A DNA stretch of 48,271 nucleotides from Clostridia bacterium (lineage in GTDB: Bacteria > Bacillota > Clostridia > Oscillospirales > Acutalibacteraceae): assembly GCA_017466365.1 (NCBI GenBank), contig JAFTUG010000010.1, forward strand, positions 1-48,271, written 5' to 3'. The notes beneath the pieces were generated by a model. It was not told where the DNA came from. It did not search any database and saw nothing but the letters and a program-made list of their open reading frames with translations. Both the position numbers and the translations under genes were made by a program. Positions 9,202 through 17,959 of this stretch are shown in pieces; positions within the stretch are counted from its first letter, which is position 1; each line of letters starts with the position of its first letter.

Positions 9202-9227
9202 CGGCAGAGCAATCTGCCGTCTTTTTT
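9202..9227 (+). terminator. intrinsic terminator
   Basis: The hairpin CGGCAGA-gcaa-TCTGCCG is followed by TCTTTTTT. It ends the 8017 gene and insulates it from the long operon. Confidence 0.93.
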
Positions 9228-9268
9228 ATATAAAAATATAAAATATTTTTAAAAAAAGTTTCATTTCT

Positions 9269-9310
9269 GCACTAAAGTACAATGTGCGATTTATTTTTAT
9301 TTGTTAAAAT
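9269..9310 (+). promoter_or_regulatory. regulon promoter 3: activator box plus -10 for the long operon
   Basis: GCACTAAAGTACAATG (9269-9284), a 20-nt spacer and TAAAAT (9305-9310). The box is exact but the spacer differs from promoters 1 and 2, so the box and the distance are what is conserved. Confidence 0.75.
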
Positions 9311-9345
9311 CTAACTGTAATGAGTGTTAAAAGGAGGAAAAGAGT

Positions 9346-9729
9346 TTGAAAACAATAGTTGTTAACATTCAGAACGGTTTGCTTGCCGAAGCAATAACAC
9401 GCTCCCTGCGTGAATCGGGCGAGTTCAAGCCGTTTCGCATAAACGGTCACAGCGAAAGCATTCCTTTTGACTGCGAAACTCTTTCTGCCGATATTCTTTT
9501 GATGGAAGTTTCCTACGCTCCTTCAACATCTCTTGAAATCCGACTTAACACGGCAAAAGAGCTGCGTGAGAATCTTCCCAAATGCAAAACCGTAATGCTC
9601 TGCGATGAAAATTCCGCACCCGATATTGCCCGTGAGGTTATGCTTGCCAAGAAAGACGGCAGAATAGATGCTTTCTTTTTTTCATCGGTTACTCAAAGCT
9701 ATCTGAATGCGGCACTTTGTGCTTTATAA
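9346..9729 (+). CDS. pseudo-receiver protein without output domain
   Basis: This 127-aa protein uses a TTG start 8-9 nt after AAAAGGAGG. Its beta-alpha pattern matches a response-regulator receiver domain, but the phosphoacceptor position (ADILLMEVS, Glu54) is Glu instead of Asp, and the N-terminal acidic pair is replaced (VNIQNG). No DNA-binding domain follows. Glu at that site often mimics phosphorylation, so a constitutively active, protein-binding receiver is plausible. It is the first gene of the operon under promoter 3, only 10 nt before the next start. Its partner is unknown. Confidence 0.7.
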   Translation: MKTIVVNIQNGLLAEAITRSLRESGEFKPFRINGHSESIPFDCETLSADILLMEVSYAPSTSLEIRLNTAKELRENLPKCKTVMLCDENSAPDIAREVMLAKKDGRIDAFFFSSVTQSYLNAALCAL

Positions 9730-9739
9730 GGAGATTAAG

Positions 9740-10084
9740 ATGCTTAAACCTGTTACCAAGGATTTTTCGGATTATTCAACTCTTGAAAAGTTTGAGTTCG
9801 AGTTTTACTGTGATTGCTGTAAAAAGGCTGTAAAAACGCCTGTGCTTGAATTTGTTTCGGGCTTCAAAAGAAAAAGATTTCTGAACGGTGATATGAAAAA
9901 AGCCAGAGATATTATTTATGCGGCAGACCACGACAGCGCTTTTGAAAGAGCAAATATCGAGGCGATGTATGAATTGAACCGCTGTGAAATTTGCGGAGCT
10001 ATGGTTTGTGAAGATTGCACCGTTTACGGCAAGAATCTGAACGGCGGAGTATGCTGCAAAAAATGTGATGAAAGCGAGAAATAA
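9740..10084 (+). CDS. small zinc-finger-like protein
   Basis: The start at 9740 (114 aa) is set by AAGGAG at 9728-9733; the longer ORF start has none. Two Cys clusters are visible: CDCC near residue 23 and, near the C-terminus, CEICG-x-x-VCEDC and CCKKC, enough for two treble-clef or ribbon-type zinc sites. The middle is Lys/Arg-rich. There is no signal peptide, so it is cytosolic. The function is unknown; it could bind RNA, DNA or the pseudo-receiver encoded just upstream. Confidence 0.7.
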   Translation: MLKPVTKDFSDYSTLEKFEFEFYCDCCKKAVKTPVLEFVSGFKRKRFLNGDMKKARDIIYAADHDSAFERANIEAMYELNRCEICGAMVCEDCTVYGKNLNGGVCCKKCDESEK

Positions 10085-10088
10085 CAAT

Positions 10089-11552
10089 ATGAAAAACTTA
10101 AAAAAACTTACGATTCTTCATTCAAACGATTTGCACGGCGACTTTCTTGCCGAAGAAATTGATTCAAAGCTCGTTGGCGGTGTTTCAATGCTTTCGGGAT
10201 ATGTCAACAAGGTCAGAAATGAAGAGAAGAACGCAATCTACTGTATTGCAGGCGATATGTTCAGAGGCTCGGTTATTGATTCCGAATATCAGGGCGTTTC
10301 AACAATCGAAATTATGAATATGCTCTCGCCCGACGTTGTTACCGTCGGCAATCACGAAACGGATTACGGCATTTCTCATCTTCTGTTTATTGAAAAATGC
10401 GCAAAGTTTCCGATTATCAACGCCAACTTACATATCAAAACCAACGGTGCAAGGCTCTTCAAGCCTCACCATATAATTGAAATCGACGGAATGAAAGTTC
10501 TGTTTATCGGTATTCTGACCGAAGACGTTCTTTCGCAGACAAAGAACGACGGTCTTGTGGGAACATTTGTTGATATCGAGGAAGCTGCACAGGCGGTCGG
10601 AAGAATCTGCAACACTTACAATGCGATTGATATTGACTTTACAGTTCTTCTCACTCATATCGGATTTGAAGAAGATAAAAAGCTTGCCGCAAAGCTTGAC
10701 CCTGCGTGGGGTGTTGATATTATCGTAGGCGGTCATTCGCATACATTTATTGAAGAGCCTGCGGTTGTCAACGATGTTGTTATTGTTCAGGCAGGTACGG
10801 GCACAGACCAGATAGGCAGATTTGATATTATGGTTGATACCGATAACAACTGTATTGACAGCTACACATGGAAGAGTCTTCCCATCAATGCCGACAACTG
10901 CCCGAGAGATGAGAAACTCGAAGAAATAATAAAGTACTACAAAAAGAAGACAGATATGAAATACGGTCGCATGGTAACGAGATTCAAAAGGCAGCTCACT
11001 CATCCGTCACGCTACCGTGAAACCGAGCTCGGCGGTCTGTTTGCGGATATTATGCGTGACAGTCTTGGTCTTGACCTTATGCTTCTCGGCTCGGGAAGTG
11101 TCCGTTCAACGGAGCTCGGTCCGATTGTTCTTTATCAGGACCTTGCGGAATGCTTCCCTTACGATGACCCTGCGTATATGCTCCGTGTTACGGGTGAACA
11201 GCTCAAACGAATGATAAAATTTATGCTCCGTGACGAGGTGTGGAAAGGCTCGCATTGCGAATTCTATCAGTTCTCAAAGGGAACAAGAGTTGTCTATGAC
11301 TGCAACACTCACGAAATCAAAAAGTTCACCTTTAACGGCGAACCTCTTGATGATGAGAGAATTTATAAAATCGGTCTTCAGCATTTCCATTTCAAGAATC
11401 TTGAAAACTTCTTCTCCGTTCCCTATGACGAGGTTGCAAAGAACGGCAAGCCCCGAATGGTTTCAACCTCTTGCAGAGAGATTCTTGATGAGTATCTTTC
11501 CGTTCATAATGCTCTTGATCGTGAAATCAGCGGAAGACTTATAGTTGAATGA
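10089..11552 (+). CDS. 5'-nucleotidase/UshA-like metallophosphoesterase, cytosolic
   Basis: Two-domain family: N-terminal calcineurin-like metallophosphatase and C-terminal 5'-nucleotidase domain. Metal-binding motifs are in order: SNDLHG (about 11-16), GDMFRGS (about 54), GNHETDYG (about 85) and GGHSHT (about 212). The length (487 aa) fits UshA/YfkN-type enzymes. Most relatives are exported, but this one begins with a charged, non-hydrophobic segment and has no signal peptide, so it probably acts on cytosolic nucleotides or related phosphoesters. The start is ambiguous: 10089 (4 nt after the previous stop) or 10065, both with weak ribosome binding sites. It overlaps the next gene by 4 bp. 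Confidence 0.88.
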   Translation: MKNLKKLTILHSNDLHGDFLAEEIDSKLVGGVSMLSGYVNKVRNEEKNAIYCIAGDMFRGSVIDSEYQGVSTIEIMNMLSPDVVTVGNHETDYGISHLLFIEKCAKFPIINANLHIKTNGARLFKPHHIIEIDGMKVLFIGILTEDVLSQTKNDGLVGTFVDIEEAAQAVGRICNTYNAIDIDFTVLLTHIGFEEDKKLAAKLDPAWGVDIIVGGHSHTFIEEPAVVNDVVIVQAGTGTDQIGRFDIMVDTDNNCIDSYTWKSLPINADNCPRDEKLEEIIKYYKKKTDMKYGRMVTRFKRQLTHPSRYRETELGGLFADIMRDSLGLDLMLLGSGSVRSTELGPIVLYQDLAECFPYDDPAYMLRVTGEQLKRMIKFMLRDEVWKGSHCEFYQFSKGTRVVYDCNTHEIKKFTFNGEPLDDERIYKIGLQHFHFKNLENFFSVPYDEVAKNGKPRMVSTSCREILDEYLSVHNALDREISGRLIVE

Positions 11553-11836
11553 TTATGAAGAAGAACAGACCAAAGGGCAACGGATTCATTTCGGCTTTGC
11601 TGATAAACCTCGTATTCGACCTTGAATGGACAATTCCTGCATGGATATTGCTTGCGGCTTATTTCATTTTCAAAATATCAATCTGGTGGTTTGTCGGTGC
11701 GCTTATCGTATGGGTTATCGGCGTTGCAATAAAAACAGCGGTTTTCTCGTGGCTTGTTCACGTCGGTAATATTCCCGACCCGCCCAAAGAAAACAAAAAT
11801 CCCTATTCATCAAAAGGTTATAAACCTAATAAATAA
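11549..11836 (+). CDS. small membrane protein
   Basis: This 95-aa protein has two strong hydrophobic segments (about 29-47 and 49-70), a basic N-terminus and a Pro/Asn/Lys-rich cytosol-type C-terminal tail. It overlaps the nucleotidase stop (ATGA) and is therefore translationally coupled. I do not recognise the family. The following gene starts 11 nt later. Confidence 0.7.
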   Translation: MIMKKNRPKGNGFISALLINLVFDLEWTIPAWILLAAYFIFKISIWWFVGALIVWVIGVAIKTAVFSWLVHVGNIPDPPKENKNPYSSKGYKPNK

Positions 11837-11847
11837 GGAGGTAATAT

Positions 11848-12765
11848 ATGAGAATTCTGAAAAAAGTTGTCTCTCTTGCATTGTGTGCCGTTATTCCTTT
11901 CACCCTTGAATCCTGCTCCGATGAAGGCGGCGAAGAAAAAGTTACTTCAACAACACAAGTTTCGTCAATCGAAAGTACAACGGAGAGCAAAGAAGATTTG
12001 TTGGCAAGGGTAATTGAAGCCAATCTTCTTGAAAACCTTCTCAAAAGAAACGAAAGCGTTTCTTTCAAAACGGAATATGACGGCGAATCAACAACGGAGA
12101 TTTATTTCACATTCAATTCTGAAACAGTCAGAGCTGTTGACCAGAATCTGTACTATGCAGAAGAACACTTGATTGTTGTTGAATACAAAGACATGAATCT
12201 ACTGTCTGTTAACAACGGAAGATTCGGTGTCCGTGCATTTTTTGATATGTTCGGAACAAAAGAAGAAAATGAAGATACGCCGTGGTATAACGACACAATC
12301 GCATATCCGCTCATCAATGATAATCTCAGCCTGAGAGAAGAAACTGACGAATATTACATCTTCGAAAATCTTGATGACGACCCCGACGATGAGCTGTATA
12401 TTCAGACTGTTTGCTATGTTGACAAACAAACCCTTAACATAGTTAAAACGGTTCACGACAACGACGGATATGTTGTTGAAGATGAGTATATTTACAACGA
12501 ACCGAATGAATTGATGAATGTACTTGATGATTGGAGCGGCGAAATGAAAACCGTTACGGTTGTGTATGAAACATATAAAGACGGCAATCCCGTAACATAT
12601 ACCGAAGAATATGAAGTTCCGTACAGCTGGGAAGTAGTTGCAGATAATAATTTATATGATACCCCTGCATTTTCAGTTTATCTTGACGAAGGCTACACAC
12701 AGGAATATGAATATCCGGGTGACGGAATTGATTACACAATCTATGTAACAACTGCAATGGGATAA
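11848..12765 (+). CDS. predicted lipoprotein, function unknown
   Basis: The ribosome binding site AAGGAGG precedes this 305-aa ORF. The N-terminus is a lipoprotein signal with Cys24 (TLESC), followed by a Ser/Thr/Glu-rich linker. The remainder is acidic and beta-rich, ending in a Tyr/Glu-rich segment. Outer-face anchoring to the cytoplasmic membrane is expected. The lipobox is imperfect (Glu-Ser before Cys), which lowers certainty slightly. No enzymatic motif is seen. Confidence 0.75.
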   Translation: MRILKKVVSLALCAVIPFTLESCSDEGGEEKVTSTTQVSSIESTTESKEDLLARVIEANLLENLLKRNESVSFKTEYDGESTTEIYFTFNSETVRAVDQNLYYAEEHLIVVEYKDMNLLSVNNGRFGVRAFFDMFGTKEENEDTPWYNDTIAYPLINDNLSLREETDEYYIFENLDDDPDDELYIQTVCYVDKQTLNIVKTVHDNDGYVVEDEYIYNEPNELMNVLDDWSGEMKTVTVVYETYKDGNPVTYTEEYEVPYSWEVVADNNLYDTPAFSVYLDEGYTQEYEYPGDGIDYTIYVTTAMG

Positions 12766-12778
12766 GGAGGTAATGCCA

Positions 12779-13861
12779 ATGAAAAAAATAACAGCCGTTC
12801 TGCTTGCGTTGATTATGCTGCTCTCATTTGCAGCCTGCGGCGGCAAGGGTGACGGCGAAACAACAACCGAAGCTCCGTCGGTTCAGCAGACCGAAGAAGC
12901 AGACACAAAGGGTAACGGTTCTGCAAACGACAAGGGCGGCAATAAAGAGGATGACAGCGGAAACCTGCTCATAACTCTTTATAATTCCGATTCAGACGAA
13001 TATCACGCTCTGAAAGGCAAAATCGAAACCTTTGATACGGGCATTGACAGCGAATACGGTATGACGGGATTCAGATTTGTTTCACCCAAAAACGGTGTCA
13101 AGGTAAGGCTTGAAGGCATTATGTGGTCACCGATTGTCAATGATTATGAGTGCGACTACACATACCTTGAAATCACAACCGAAAAAAACAAGATTTATGA
13201 ATTTGATTGCTGTGTTACCGAAACAATTCCCGATTTCAGACTTGTTGCGGAATACGACGGAAAATCATCCGAGTATTACATGTCGATGGACGGCGAATCC
13301 GTAAAAAATGTTATTGAAATGATGGGTGAGGATTTCGTTCCCGAAGAAATAACCGAAGATTCAGCGTTTTATCAGCTTTGCGTTGCCCGTGCAGCATCGA
13401 AGATTTATTATGACGGCTTTGCCGAAAACGATGACCCTGCCGTTGTGTGGGATACCGTTGCTTATGCCGTAACGCTCAACCACGCAAAAATGGTTGGCGA
13501 AACATATTATGATGTTATCTCTTTGACAACATGGGAACTTGAATCGTATATGGATTCAATGTATCCCGAGTTAAAAGGAAATTATCCCGGAATTCCTGAA
13601 GAATGTAATGTTGAAGGCAGTATGAAGCAGTATTCGGATTATGATGTCACACCGTATCTGTTTGAAAGATTCAGCACCAACGAATTCTACGGCGTTGAGG
13701 ATAACGGTGACGGAACGTATTCCGTTAAAATCAGAATTGACGATTACAGATTTGAAGGCTATGAGGAATTCGGTCTTGCAGTAATCGTTAAACCCGATGC
13801 AAACAGTCCTTTCGGCTACGTAATCACAGATGTTGTTGATTGCGATTTGCCCAGAGGATGA
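12779..13861 (+). CDS. predicted lipoprotein, function unknown
   Basis: AAGGAGG at 12764-12770 fixes the start at 12779 (8-nt spacing); the ATG at 12773 is only 2 nt away and unlikely. The signal peptide ends in a canonical lipobox LSFAAC-GG. A low-complexity Thr/Glu/Gly/Asn linker (about 25-62) precedes a folded acidic domain. 360 aa. A similar lipobox and linker occur in the 20439 product, suggesting a family of surface lipoproteins. Function unknown. Confidence 0.8.
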   Translation: MKKITAVLLALIMLLSFAACGGKGDGETTTEAPSVQQTEEADTKGNGSANDKGGNKEDDSGNLLITLYNSDSDEYHALKGKIETFDTGIDSEYGMTGFRFVSPKNGVKVRLEGIMWSPIVNDYECDYTYLEITTEKNKIYEFDCCVTETIPDFRLVAEYDGKSSEYYMSMDGESVKNVIEMMGEDFVPEEITEDSAFYQLCVARAASKIYYDGFAENDDPAVVWDTVAYAVTLNHAKMVGETYYDVISLTTWELESYMDSMYPELKGNYPGIPEECNVEGSMKQYSDYDVTPYLFERFSTNEFYGVEDNGDGTYSVKIRIDDYRFEGYEEFGLAVIVKPDANSPFGYVITDVVDCDLPRG

Positions 13862-13902
13862 GAATAAATTTATAAATGAATTTCTGAAAGGAGAAATTTA
13901 AT

Positions 13903-15252
13903 ATGGGACTTATTAAAGCAGGATTAGGAGCACTCGGCGGTGTACTCGCAGACCAGTGGAAAGAATTTTTCTACTGCGAATCACTTGAAAATGATGTGCT
14001 GATGGTGAAAGGCTCAAAGAGAGTCGGCGGCAGAAGCTCCAACACCAAGGGCAGCGATAACATCATTTCCAACGGCTCGGGTATTGCAGTTGCAGACGGT
14101 CAGTGCATGATTATCGTTGAGCAGGGCAAGATTGTTGAAGTTTGTGCAGAGCCCGGTGAATTCACCTATGATTCTTCAACAGAGCCTTCAATCTTCTCAG
14201 GCAAGATCGGCGATACAATTAAGGAAACCTTCAAAACCGTCGGTAAGAGATTTACATATGGCGGCGACACAGGCAAAGACCAGAGAGTTTACTATTTCAA
14301 CACAAAGGAAATTCTTGATAACAAGTTCGGCACACCCAATCCCTTTATGTTTGAGGTTGCCAACAAAAGACTTGGTCTGTACCGTTCAGTTCAGGTAAGA
14401 TGCAACGGTATCTATTCCTACAGAATTCCAGATCCTCTTCTTTTCTACACAAAGATTGCAGGTAACGTAGACGATGAATACAGAAGAGAAGAAATCGACA
14501 ATCAGCTCAAAACAGAGTTTATTTCAGCTCTTCAGCCTGCATTTGCAATGCTTACAGAGCTTGAACTCCGCCCCGCACAGATTCCCGCACACACAACAGA
14601 GCTTAAGGATGCGCTCAACAAGGCACTTGCAGTTGAATGGACACAGCGCAGAGGTATTTCTGTTGAATCCATCGCACTTAATCCGATTACTCTTACTCCC
14701 GAAGATATGCAGAAAATCAATCAGATGGAAGATGCCGCAACAATGGGCTCAAATCCGTTTATGATGGCAGGCAGAATGGCAGATGCTCAGGCAAATGCAA
14801 TGGAAGCAGCCGCCAATAACCCTGCAGGCGCAATGACAGGCTTTATGGGAATGGGTATGGCAATGAATGCAGGCGGTAACTTCAACCCTGCGGCAATGTA
14901 TCAGGCAGGTGTTCAGCAGCAACAGCAGATGGCACAGCAGCAGGCTGCAGCGGCACCTGCACAGTCAGCTCCCGCAGCACCCGCAAACGGCTGGAAATGT
15001 GCTTGCGGAGCAACCGTAAGCGGCAACTTCTGCACAGAATGCGGAGCAAAGAAACCTGCCGAAGAAGGCTGGACTTGTTCCTGCGGTGCAGTGAACAAAG
15101 GTAAATTCTGCCCCAACTGCGGTGGTAAGAAGCCTGAGGGCGCACCTCTTTATCAGTGTGACAAATGCGGCTGGAAACCCGAAGACCCCCACAATCCTCC
15201 CAAGTTCTGCCCCGAATGCGGTGACATCTTCAACGAAAGCGATGCTAAATAA
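13903..15252 (+). CDS. SPFH-domain protein with C-terminal zinc ribbons (YdjI-like)
   Basis: This 449-aa protein starts after GAAAGGAGAAA. Residues about 20-300 match the SPFH/virion-core family represented by B. subtilis YdjI (ADQWKEFFYCESLENDVLMVKG; GEFTYDSSTEPSIF). Residues about 270-365 are Met/Ala/Gln-rich and flexible. The C-terminus has three CxCG/CxxCG zinc-ribbon units (about 366-445). SPFH proteins assemble on membranes as oligomeric rings or scaffolds. YdjI belongs to the ydjFGHI operon tied to envelope stress. YdjG- and YdjH-like genes lie 1.6 and 2.7 kb downstream in this operon, but no PspA (YdjF) homologue is in the window. Confidence 0.9.
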   Translation: MGLIKAGLGALGGVLADQWKEFFYCESLENDVLMVKGSKRVGGRSSNTKGSDNIISNGSGIAVADGQCMIIVEQGKIVEVCAEPGEFTYDSSTEPSIFSGKIGDTIKETFKTVGKRFTYGGDTGKDQRVYYFNTKEILDNKFGTPNPFMFEVANKRLGLYRSVQVRCNGIYSYRIPDPLLFYTKIAGNVDDEYRREEIDNQLKTEFISALQPAFAMLTELELRPAQIPAHTTELKDALNKALAVEWTQRRGISVESIALNPITLTPEDMQKINQMEDAATMGSNPFMMAGRMADAQANAMEAAANNPAGAMTGFMGMGMAMNAGGNFNPAAMYQAGVQQQQQMAQQQAAAAPAQSAPAAPANGWKCACGATVSGNFCTECGAKKPAEEGWTCSCGAVNKGKFCPNCGGKKPEGAPLYQCDKCGWKPEDPHNPPKFCPECGDIFNESDAK

Positions 15253-15294
15253 TTAAATTGTAATAAATATTTATTTTAAAAGGAGAAAATTATT

Positions 15295-16329
15295 ATGGGA
15301 CTTTTTGATAAGAAATTTTGTGACATCTGCGGCGAAAAAATAGGACTTCTCGGCAACAGAAAGCTTGAAGACGGCAATATGTGTAAGGATTGCGCAAAGA
15401 AGCTTTCACCCTTCTTCAGCGACAGAAGAAGCTCAACAATCGACGAAATCAAGCAGCAGCTTGCATACAGAGAGCAGAACAAGCAGGCTCTCAATGCATT
15501 CAGACCCAACCTCACATTCGGTGACGGCAAGAAGATTTATGTTGATATGGCTAACGGAAACTTTGTTGTTTCATCTCTCAGCCCCAACAACTGGGATGAC
15601 GAGAATCCTGACGTTATGGCTCTTTCCTCAATTATGAGCTGCAACCTCAAAATTGATGAGGATAAGGACGAAATTTATACTCAGGGCAAGGACGGTCAGA
15701 GAGTAAGCTACAATCCTCCCAGATATAAGTTCTACTATAATTTCATTCTTGAATTTACGGTAAACAATCCCTATTTTGACGATTTCAGAGTTCAGCTCAA
15801 TACATTCCGTGTTGAGGGTATGGGCACAATGGAATACAACAAATATCAGCAGATGGCTATGGAAGTTATCAACACCCTCACTCCCGGCAGAGGCGGCGCA
15901 ATGCCCAATATGATGAATGGCGGTATGCCCATGAATAACGGTATGCCTATGAATCAGGGTTATGCTCCCGCAAACGCTTACGGTCAGCCTCAGGCAAATC
16001 CCTATGCACAGCAGAATCCTTACGGTCAGCCTCAGGCAAATCCCTATGCACAGCAGAATCCTTACGGTCAGCCTCAGGCAAACCCCTATGCACAGCAGAA
16101 TCCCTATGCACAGCCTCAGGCAAACCCCTACGCACAGCAGAATCCCTACGGTCAGCCTCAGGCTAACCCCTATGCACAGCAGAATCCTTACGCACAGCAG
16201 CAGCCTAATCCCTATGCACAGCAGCCTGCACAGGCTCCCGTTGCACAGAACTGGGTTTGCCCCGCTTGCAACGCAACAAATGACAGCGGTGCATTCTGCG
16301 CTTGCTGCGGAACTCCCAAGGCTAACTGA
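15295..16329 (+). CDS. DUF4428-like N-terminus, tandem PYAQQ repeats and zinc ribbon
   Basis: AAAAGGAGAA precedes this 344-aa ORF. Residues 1-45 have two CxxC pairs (FCDICG, MCKDC) in the DUF4428 arrangement. Residues about 75-205 form a beta-rich domain of the YdjI/DUF companion type. Residues about 230-313 are five to six copies of a 14-residue Gln/Asn/Pro/Tyr repeat. The end is a zinc ribbon (VCPACN...CACCG). Proline/tyrosine/glutamine repeats of this kind are flexible and may drive self-assembly. It lies between the SPFH gene and a membrane-anchored protein, overlapping the latter by one base. Probably a soluble partner of the SPFH scaffold. Confidence 0.8.
   Translation: MGLFDKKFCDICGEKIGLLGNRKLEDGNMCKDCAKKLSPFFSDRRSSTIDEIKQQLAYREQNKQALNAFRPNLTFGDGKKIYVDMANGNFVVSSLSPNNWDDENPDVMALSSIMSCNLKIDEDKDEIYTQGKDGQRVSYNPPRYKFYYNFILEFTVNNPYFDDFRVQLNTFRVEGMGTMEYNKYQQMAMEVINTLTPGRGGAMPNMMNGGMPMNNGMPMNQGYAPANAYGQPQANPYAQQNPYGQPQANPYAQQNPYGQPQANPYAQQNPYAQPQANPYAQQNPYGQPQANPYAQQNPYAQQQPNPYAQQPAQAPVAQNWVCPACNATNDSGAFCACCGTPKAN
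15982..16233 (+). repeat. 42-bp coding tandem repeat
   Basis: Five full units start at 15982, 16024, 16066, 16108 and 16150, plus a partial sixth from 16192. Each encodes (G/A)QPQANPYAQQNPY. The third codon positions differ slightly, so the array is not brand new. Copy number could vary between strains. Confidence 0.9.
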
Positions 16330-16862
16330 TGAATAACAGAATGAAAGTTGCGATAACCGTGATTCTGGTCGGTGCTGTTGCCATTGCCGCAGCGGTCGGC
16401 GTGTGGTATTACAAAACAAAGTTTTATGTGCCCGATAAAGGCGGAATGGAGCGAGATTTATCCGATACGGTTATTTCCTGCTCCTATTCCACGGGCGGTG
16501 GAATGAACGGTGGCTCAATGAGTATGAGAATCTTCCTTAACGAAAACAATGAGGTTTGGTTTGAATATTATAATCAGCCGTTTGTCGGAGCAGAGGAAGA
16601 GTCTGCAAGCTACCGGATTGACAATACCGCCATTGAACAGATAAGGCAGAAATGCAGTGAATACGGTGTTCTCGGCTGGGGTGAGCTTGAATTGAGCGAA
16701 TTACAGCTTCTTGATGCACCCACAACTTCCGTGAGCTTTGTTTACGGCGACAACGAATATTATTCTGTAAGATCAGACTATGACCTTCCCGAACAAGGAT
16801 ACGGTTTCTTTTCGGCGTTCTATAAAATTCTTGAACAATACAAAACGCAAGGAGGTAATTAA
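16329..16862 (+). CDS. membrane-anchored protein, function unknown
   Basis: This 177-aa protein has one N-terminal transmembrane helix (about 6-27), after which the chain is predicted outside the cell. The soluble part is beta-rich with Gly/Met-rich GGGMNGGSMSM near residue 60. Its start overlaps the stop of the preceding gene (TGATG), indicating coupling. I do not recognise a family. The position inside the YdjI-G-H-like block suggests an envelope role. Confidence 0.65.
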   Translation: MNNRMKVAITVILVGAVAIAAAVGVWYYKTKFYVPDKGGMERDLSDTVISCSYSTGGGMNGGSMSMRIFLNENNEVWFEYYNQPFVGAEEESASYRIDNTAIEQIRQKCSEYGVLGWGELELSELQLLDAPTTSVSFVYGDNEYYSVRSDYDLPEQGYGFFSAFYKILEQYKTQGGN

Positions 16863-16864
16863 CC

Positions 16865-17944
16865 TTGTCAACATTACTTGAACAGAAATGTCCGTGCTGC
16901 GGCGGTGCGGTTGAATTCAACGTCGGTGCACAGCGACTTAAATGTCCTTATTGCGATGCGGAATTTGATATTCCCGCAATGCAGCAGGCAGAAGAATTTG
17001 CAGCAAATACTGTTGAACAGATTAACTGGAATTCGCAGGGCAGTCAGTGGGGTGCAGGCGAAACAGACGGTATGAGCGTTTATGCCTGCAATTCCTGCGG
17101 CGGCGAAATCGTTGCCGATCAGACGACGGGCGCAACAAGCTGCCCTTATTGCGGCAATCAGGTTGTTATGAAGGGTCAGTTCTCGGGTGCTCTCAGACCC
17201 GACCTCGTTATTCCCTTCAAGCTCGATAAAAAAGCCGCAAAGGAAGCGCTCAAAAAGCATTTCAGAGGCAAAAAGTTTGTTCCCAAGGCATTCCTTGCCG
17301 AAAACAAGCTTGACGAAGTAAAGGGTGTTTTCGTTCCCCATTGGCTTTTCAGTTGCGATGCGGTTGTCAACGCAACATATCAGGCTGAAAAATATAAGCA
17401 TTGGTCGGACAGTAAGAACGAATACACCGAAACAACCGCTTACAATGTTTACAGAAGCGGCTCAATCGGCTTTGACAATGTTCCCGTTGACGGCTCAACA
17501 AAAATGCCCGACGACCTTATGGAGTCAATCGAGCCCTTCAATCTCAACGAAGCCGTACCTTTCAACACGGCGTATCTTGCAGGCTACCTTGCAGATAAAT
17601 ATGACGTTGACGTAAACCAGAGTATGGGCAGAGCAAACGAGAGAATTCAGGCAAGCGCACTTGATGCGTTTGAAGATACCGTTGAGGGCTACAATGCCGT
17701 AACTCCCATGCAGGCGGCAATACAGGTTGCAAACGGCTCATATAAGTATGCTCTTTATCCTGTATGGATTCTCAATGTCAAGTGGAAGGGTCAGAATCAC
17801 ACCTTCGCAATGAACGGTCAGACGGGTAAATTCGTCGGCAATATCCCCACGGAAGAAAAGAAAGCCAAGCTCATCGGCGGTCTCGGCGGTGCGGCTGTGG
17901 GCGCTCTTATCTACATAATTATCAACATTATTTCATCACTTTAA
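16865..17944 (+). CDS. double zinc-ribbon membrane protein (YdjG-like)
   Basis: The TTG start at 16865 follows AGGAGG. The N-terminus has a TFIIB-like zinc ribbon (CPCCGG...CPYCD, residues 8-34), and a second CxxC pair set lies at about 77-100 (CNSCGG...CPYCGN). The central region resembles B. subtilis YdjG (HWLFSCDAVVNATYQAEKY). The last 25 residues are one transmembrane helix, so the zinc ribbons face the cytosol. 359 aa, close to YdjG. It sits 15 nt upstream of the TPM-domain gene, as in ydjGH. Confidence 0.88.
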   Translation: MSTLLEQKCPCCGGAVEFNVGAQRLKCPYCDAEFDIPAMQQAEEFAANTVEQINWNSQGSQWGAGETDGMSVYACNSCGGEIVADQTTGATSCPYCGNQVVMKGQFSGALRPDLVIPFKLDKKAAKEALKKHFRGKKFVPKAFLAENKLDEVKGVFVPHWLFSCDAVVNATYQAEKYKHWSDSKNEYTETTAYNVYRSGSIGFDNVPVDGSTKMPDDLMESIEPFNLNEAVPFNTAYLAGYLADKYDVDVNQSMGRANERIQASALDAFEDTVEGYNAVTPMQAAIQVANGSYKYALYPVWILNVKWKGQNHTFAMNGQTGKFVGNIPTEEKKAKLIGGLGGAAVGALIYIIINIISSL

Positions 17945-17959
17945 GGAGGTGCGGAAGAA

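Noticed and set aside
15982-16233. Regularly spaced repeat that could be taken for a CRISPR array
   Set aside because: Units are contiguous 42-bp in-frame codon repeats without spacers, inside a clear gene.
15628-16419. 263-aa ORF on the - strand
   Set aside because: It is the antisense reading of the zinc-ribbon gene and its Gln-rich repeat; it has no ribosome binding site.
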